Origin: DAINRZ01 sp964634885
GTDB taxonomy: Bacteria > Bacteroidota > Ignavibacteria > Kapaibacteriales > UBA2268
Direction: 5' to 3'
Assembly (NCBI GenBank): GCA_964634885.1
Contig: CAZWLN010000003.1
Location: 62,001-126,000 of the forward strand
Length of the DNA: 64,000 bases
This document shows, in pieces, positions 59,845-64,000 of this stretch. The notes beneath the pieces were generated by a model that worked only from the letters and a program-made list of their open reading frames with translations, was not told the DNA's origin and did no database searches. Both the position numbers and the translations under genes were made by a program. The stretch's first letter is position 1. Each line of letters begins with the position of its first letter.

Positions 59845-60948
59845 ATGAAATATTTGAAATTCTCGGTTGCCGTCCTGGTTGTGGCCGTAGCATTGACATG
59901 CTCTTGCCGGGCGATGGTCAGCAGTAAATCCGTTGACAGTGTCCTGGCCGCAGCACTTTCAAAATACAAAGTGCCGGCCATAGCAGCCTCGGTAATCACC
60001 CCCGACGAGATGGTGTACAGCGCAGCGGGGAAGATCAGGATGGACAGCAGCGGCACTGTTTCTGTCGATTCGAAATTTCACCTCGGCTCGAACACAAAGG
60101 CAATTACAGCGTTCATGATCATGAAAGAAGCCGAGAGGGGAAGAATTAACCCCGACAGCCGGATTGGGGAGCTGTTTCCGGAGATGGGGCCAGCCGTCAG
60201 GGCGGAGTATGCAGACAAAACACTAATGGAGCTCCTGTTACACCAGGCTGGTGTCAGGCCTTTCACTACCGGGGCCGAAGTGGCCTCAATACCGGAAATG
60301 TCGGGTACACTCACCCAGAGAAGGCTTGGCTTCTCCCAATATGTACTGGACTTGGAACCTGTTACGTCAGACAAACCCTATAATTACTCCAATGCCGGCT
60401 ATGTGGTAGCTGCGGCGGCGCTTGAGAAAGCGACCGGTAAAAGTTGGGAAGATCTGTTGAAAGAAACCATGGACAGCCTGGGCATCAGCTATTATAAAGG
60501 GTTCCCGAACAGGGAGAACATCAAGAATCCATGGGGCCACTGGATTGAGAATGGTGCTCTGAAGGCTCTTCCTCCCGGGCACTTCTATGCACTGAAGGAT
60601 ATTCTTGCACCGGCGGGAGACATTGCAATGTCCATATCCAATTACTCCCGATGGCTACAGTACAACCTGGAAGGATTGCTCGGCAGGGACAATTACCTGA
60701 AAGCCGCGACCTGGCATAAGCTGCATTACGCCGCAGAAGGCTATGCTCTCGGCTGGCTCAATAATACCGACGACATATACGGCAGGGTAAGCACCCACGA
60801 CGGAAGCGCAGGTACCTACTATTGCCACGCCGCAATCTATCCTGAAAAGAAAATTGCAATCGCCGTAATGGCAAACTCAGCCGACAACGAAGCCATTCAA
60901 TGCATTTACTACGTCAGGGAACAGCTCCTGAAGCTGGCCGTTCAATAG
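59845..60948 (+). CDS. Beta-lactamase-family serine hydrolase, lipoprotein
   Basis: The 367-residue protein has a lipoprotein-like signal with cysteines at about 19-21 (L-T-C-S-C). The class C beta-lactamase/esterase fold is shown by catalytic S82-N-T-K85, the Y181-S-N183 triad member, and a late H-D-G in place of the KTG motif. Members are esterases, D-aminopeptidases or transpeptidase relatives; actual beta-lactamase activity is uncommon in this group. It acts in the periplasm or on the outer membrane. A TATATTTG at 59772-59779 lies upstream, but with no well spaced -33 element. Confidence 0.88.
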   Translation: MKYLKFSVAVLVVAVALTCSCRAMVSSKSVDSVLAAALSKYKVPAIAASVITPDEMVYSAAGKIRMDSSGTVSVDSKFHLGSNTKAITAFMIMKEAERGRINPDSRIGELFPEMGPAVRAEYADKTLMELLLHQAGVRPFTTGAEVASIPEMSGTLTQRRLGFSQYVLDLEPVTSDKPYNYSNAGYVVAAAALEKATGKSWEDLLKETMDSLGISYYKGFPNRENIKNPWGHWIENGALKALPPGHFYALKDILAPAGDIAMSISNYSRWLQYNLEGLLGRDNYLKAATWHKLHYAAEGYALGWLNNTDDIYGRVSTHDGSAGTYYCHAAIYPEKKIAIAVMANSADNEAIQCIYYVREQLLKLAVQ

Positions 60949-61150
60949 GTACGCGAATCAGAGCCTTAGGAAAATAATGTATGGCGGAAAGTGTGTGAGC
61001 CGCAGTGTCGGCAGGGTGTTCGGCAGCATCCCCGGCTGATTTCCGGGAAGCTGATGTGTGAAATAAAAAATTTTTCATTTAAGTGAAACAAACATAAAAA
61101 AAATGTGTCTTTGCACTGAATTGGAAATTTATTAACACAGTTTTTTTAGC

Positions 61151-61717
61151 ATGAACCAGGATTCCGACATACAGTTAATAGAAGCGGTCAGAGCCGGCGG
61201 GGACAGGAAGAACAAAGCCTTCACCGAACTCTATAACCGTTACTCATCGAGAGTCTATCTGTACTGCCGGAAAATCATCGGCGAAGGGCGCTATGCCGAC
61301 GACATATTCCAGGAAACTTTCCTCAGGCTGATCAGGAGCGTCGAAAAAGGAGCCGCCATCGACAATGTCCTGGGTTATCTCCTCAAAATATGCCGCAATC
61401 TTATTCAAAACTACCGAAGGGACAACCCCGCAGTTTTTGTGGAAATCGAAGACTTCCATGTTCCGACATTTACCGATCCTTACGAGTCGGTTGAAATGGC
61501 AAAAATGATTGACCAGGCGTTGAACCTGCTCATCGAAGAGCACAAAGAAGCTTTTGTCCTCCAGGCCTTTGGAGGGCTTACTTTTAAGGAAATCGGCGAA
61601 CTGACCGGTGTACCGGTTTCAACTGTAAGGAACAGGGTTGTCAGGGCGAAACGAAAGCTCAAAGAAATTCTCAGGCCCTATTTGGAATATTCAGGGAAAA
61701 GTGAAAATGGCAAATGA
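61151..61717 (+). CDS. ECF-type RNA polymerase sigma factor
   Basis: The 188-residue protein has region 2 (about 20-90: F-T-E-L-Y-N-R-Y-S-S-R-V, then Y-A-D-D-I-F-Q-E-T-F-L-R) and region 4 (about 125-175: F-V-L-Q-A-F-G-G-L-T-F-K-E-I-G, then V-S-T-V-R-N-R-V-V-R-A), the layout of sigma-70 ECF factors. A linker near 100 carries E-D-F-H-V-P. Its 3' end overlaps the start of the next gene by 11 nt, as in coupled sigma/anti-sigma pairs, so it is probably held inactive by that membrane protein until an envelope signal. Confidence 0.93.
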   Translation: MNQDSDIQLIEAVRAGGDRKNKAFTELYNRYSSRVYLYCRKIIGEGRYADDIFQETFLRLIRSVEKGAAIDNVLGYLLKICRNLIQNYRRDNPAVFVEIEDFHVPTFTDPYESVEMAKMIDQALNLLIEEHKEAFVLQAFGGLTFKEIGELTGVPVSTVRNRVVRAKRKLKEILRPYLEYSGKSENGK

Positions 61718-63011
61718 TGAATTAAATGACCTGATTTACCTCTTTATTGACGGTGAAGCAAGCGACTCGGAAAAGAGCCTGCTCCTGGGCAGCATGGTAA
61801 ATGACTCTTCTCTCCGGGAAGAATTTATCGAAGCAGTGAGGCTCTCCAGGATCGTGTCTGTCGAGAAGAATACGGCCACACCTCCGCTGGCTCTTACCTC
61901 CTCATTGTTCAGCAGGGCGGGTATCCCTTTTGAGATGGCGGGACAAACTGAAACGGCAACTGAAAACATTGAAACCTTAACACCCAAAAGTCAGGCCTCA
62001 AAGCCGCTTTTCAGAAAGCTGCTTTCGAACAGGCTATTGAACAACTTGTTTTTCTTCATTGTTGGTGTGGGCTTAACAGTTATTTTCATCGACAAGTACG
62101 GAAAGAATACGGATTTCGGAAACAAACAGCTGTCCACCATTTTCAGCAGGCCTATTGCTGAAAACGGCGGCGGCAGGCTTCTGCCGGAAGCAACTGATAA
62201 GGTCAGGGCAGAAAACGCCGGCAGCAGGAACAATCAAAACAGGAATTCATCAGGTCCTTCCGTCCGGTATATTTATCGAAATGTACCTGTACAGCTTGTA
62301 CATGACTTCAACTCAGTCAGGGCATCACAATCGGTTGCATCGCAATCGGTAAATAGTGGCAATGGAACATACCGGAATGACGAATTAAGTACCAATATGC
62401 CGATTGACAAAACAGAAATAAAACAGGATGAAAAAACCATTATTACTACCGATCTCGATGCAACCCGGTTACCGGCAATCCTGACGGTTCCGGAAAACCC
62501 GGCACGGCTTCCGGAAAACCCGGCACGGCTTCCGGAAAAAATTGCAATGGAAGTTAACGGCATCGGAAGCCTGGCCTATTTTCCGGATAGGAAACTCATC
62601 AGTGCGAGCGAGCCGGATATAAACAATTTAGCAGTCAATATTGCCTGGTTATTTGACGGGAATCATTCAGCCGGCGTAGAATACGGCGTCGAATCATACC
62701 CCATGTTTCTCAGAGAAGCCGATGATTCATATACTCCCGTCAATTCTATGGAGTATTGCGGTGTGTTCTATCAATACAGCTTAGAGCCTATAAATTTCTA
62801 CGGTAAAATCGTACCTGATGTACGCCTGTTGGCAGGCTGGACAAAAATCGGTCCTGTCATTAAGGAATCCGCAGGCCTGACATTCTTTCCCGAGACTATG
62901 GTCGGTTTCTCCGTCGGCGTGGAAAGCAGCGGTATCATTACACAATACCTGGGTAAAGTGAAATATACCGGCAAACTGGGCTTTTACTATGGTATAAATA
63001 TAAAATTCTAG
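61707..63011 (+). CDS. Anti-sigma-factor-like membrane protein with C-terminal barrel-like domain
   Basis: An ORF opens at 61638, but the ATG at 61707, overlapping the sigma stop, fits the pair (434 aa). The N-terminal part (about 1-55) resembles the cytoplasmic anti-sigma segment: D-L-I-Y-L-F-I-D-G-E-A-S-D-S-E. One transmembrane helix follows (about 113-130: F-F-F-I-V-G-V-G-L-T-V-I-F-I). A Ser/Asn-rich linker with a doubled P-E-N-P-A-R-L repeat (about 265-280) leads to a C-terminal domain (about 285-434) of alternating strands ending G-I-N-I-K-F, like an outer-membrane beta-barrel. Barrel-like tails are unusual for anti-sigma factors. Confidence 0.72.
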   Translation: MANDELNDLIYLFIDGEASDSEKSLLLGSMVNDSSLREEFIEAVRLSRIVSVEKNTATPPLALTSSLFSRAGIPFEMAGQTETATENIETLTPKSQASKPLFRKLLSNRLLNNLFFFIVGVGLTVIFIDKYGKNTDFGNKQLSTIFSRPIAENGGGRLLPEATDKVRAENAGSRNNQNRNSSGPSVRYIYRNVPVQLVHDFNSVRASQSVASQSVNSGNGTYRNDELSTNMPIDKTEIKQDEKTIITTDLDATRLPAILTVPENPARLPENPARLPEKIAMEVNGIGSLAYFPDRKLISASEPDINNLAVNIAWLFDGNHSAGVEYGVESYPMFLREADDSYTPVNSMEYCGVFYQYSLEPINFYGKIVPDVRLLAGWTKIGPVIKESAGLTFFPETMVGFSVGVESSGIITQYLGKVKYTGKLGFYYGINIKF

Positions 63012-63068
63012 AATAATATGCGCGCTATTTATTATAAATAACAAGAAAATCAATAGTTGGAGAATAAA

Positions 63069-64000
63069 ATGAAAATATTTAAAACAATTGCTGTGTTGAT
63101 TGCTGTAATGATTGCCTATTCCTGCCAGGAGAGCACAACAGACCCCTATGTTAAAACTAACGTAATAGACCTGTTAACGAAGAATATATGGGTATATAAT
63201 AAGTCCGACAACGGGAAATTGCCGGAGAAAATAAAAATGAAATTCTATAAAGACGGCACCTGTGGGTTTTACCAGGACAGCACATGGACGAAGGGATCAT
63301 GGACCATCGATTCCGGCTATACAAAGATAGCCCTGATGAAAGATACCGAAACCGATACGGTGACATTGTCAACAGTCAATGATAGTAAGCTTGTAATAAA
63401 AGCCGATATTAACAGCAGCCTTACGACTGTGACTTATATCCCGGAAGTGAACAATTCCGCTCCTCTTCAAATTACCGGCACGGTCACTTTTATGCCTGAC
63501 GTTACCAACACTGACCTGAGTAAGGCTAAAGTTTGTTTAATCTGGATGAATCCTCTCGATGAATTTGAAGTAATTGTTTGGGGAATCGGAACCGTCAATG
63601 CTGCCGAGCGCACTTTCGCCATCAATGTTGACAACAGCGTCCCCATGAGCATGTTCATGGCGCCTTCAACCAAGATAAACGGCTATTTCAATCTCGCATA
63701 TATTGCTCTGATTTGGGACAATACCATTACCAACGGTAAGTATATCAAAGCCGAAGACCTGCAAGCGATGCAGATCGGCATGGTCGAGGAAAAGGCAGTA
63801 ATATTTTTGATGGGTGATTACAAATCCTGGCAGGACATTGATTTCCTGAAGAGTGATTTCGGGCAGGGATATAATTACTGTAAAGGCTGGTACACGAATC
63901 AGCCGGCTACTAACGACGGTTGGGAAGTAACCCCCGTTCTTACCGGCCAGTATCTTAAGGTTGTAAAAGCCGGGGATGCAAAGGAAGGTTTCAAATTCCC
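63069..64000 (+). CDS. Lipoprotein of unknown function, 3' end cut by window edge
   Basis: From ATG 63069 the frame stays open to the end of the window (310 codons and two bases). A lipoprotein signal with A-Y-S-C (Cys19) is clear. Residues about 35-110 look like a lipocalin-like (DUF4923-type) module: N-I-W-V-Y, F-Y-K-D-G-T-C-G-F-Y, G-S-W-T-I-D. The rest (about 130-310) is beta-rich with V-C-L-I-W, A-L-I-W-D-N and similar strands. No enzyme motif was seen. It follows the anti-sigma-like gene by 57 nt and may share its regulation. Confidence 0.7.
   Translation, partial: MKIFKTIAVLIAVMIAYSCQESTTDPYVKTNVIDLLTKNIWVYNKSDNGKLPEKIKMKFYKDGTCGFYQDSTWTKGSWTIDSGYTKIALMKDTETDTVTLSTVNDSKLVIKADINSSLTTVTYIPEVNNSAPLQITGTVTFMPDVTNTDLSKAKVCLIWMNPLDEFEVIVWGIGTVNAAERTFAINVDNSVPMSMFMAPSTKINGYFNLAYIALIWDNTITNGKYIKAEDLQAMQIGMVEEKAVIFLMGDYKSWQDIDFLKSDFGQGYNYCKGWYTNQPATNDGWEVTPVLTGQYLKVVKAGDAKEGFKF

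Overview
The window reads as a chromosomal segment of an anaerobic member of the Bacteroidota/Chlorobiota (FCB) group, perhaps close to Ignavibacteria or Kapabacteria. That placement is an inference. It rests on several secreted proteins ending in type IX secretion (T9SS) sorting domains, many lipoproteins, group-typical families (DUF3127, DUF1573, DUF2723/GT117), TATATTTG-like promoter elements, and a trimeric [FeFe]-hydrogenase operon. No rRNA, CRISPR array, phage, transposase or complete IS was seen.

Layout. 0-6.4 kb: the start of a flavoprotein, a leucine-rich-repeat lipoprotein, tRNA-Leu(UAG), trigger factor with a His-rich tail, an AbiEi-type antitoxin/regulator without a recognisable toxin, an ApbE flavin transferase lipoprotein and a DUF1573 protein. 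6.8-12.3 kb: a hydCBA-type operon for an NAD(P)-coupled [FeFe] hydrogenase, in which the flavin subunit is fused to a GltD/NfnB-like NADPH:flavin module. 12.3-20.7 kb: two surface proteins, a LuxR-type response regulator, a large VIT/VWA/TPR/DUF2135 protein and a YdjM-like membrane protein. 21-30.6 kb: four tandem paralogous T9SS-exported proteins of about 790 aa that look mosaic, as if shaped by gene conversion. 30.9-37.8 kb: an outer-membrane protein, two sister lipoproteins, a GH20-like secreted glycosidase and an AT-rich YD-repeat-like lipoprotein. 38-50.8 kb: mostly housekeeping or membrane genes (ABC-F ATPase, mannose-1-P guanylyltransferase, AI-2E transporter, DUF3127, ATP-grasp enzyme, NifU-like scaffold, histidine kinase, DUF58, O-methyltransferase). 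50.8-51.8 kb: a gene-free block with a minisatellite and palindromic repeats. 51.8-64 kb: thiamine pyrophosphokinase, LysE exporter, a GT117 protein O-glycosyltransferase candidate followed by a DPM/ALG5-like glycosyltransferase, a CheY and a hybrid regulator/kinase, a serine hydrolase, an ECF sigma factor with an overlapping membrane anti-sigma-like gene, and a truncated lipoprotein gene.

How genes may work together. The hydrogenase operon would dispose of electrons as H2, with ferredoxin, NADH and possibly NADPH linked in one complex. The mannose-1-P guanylyltransferase, the lipid-P-sugar synthase-like GT2 and the GT117 protein are plausible parts of one protein O-glycosylation route that could modify the many exported proteins here. 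The sigma/anti-sigma pair and the orphan two-component genes suggest cell-surface signalling.

Intergenic DNA between about 19.5 and 51.8 kb carries several families of short palindromic dispersed repeats. They are the main structure not explained by genes.
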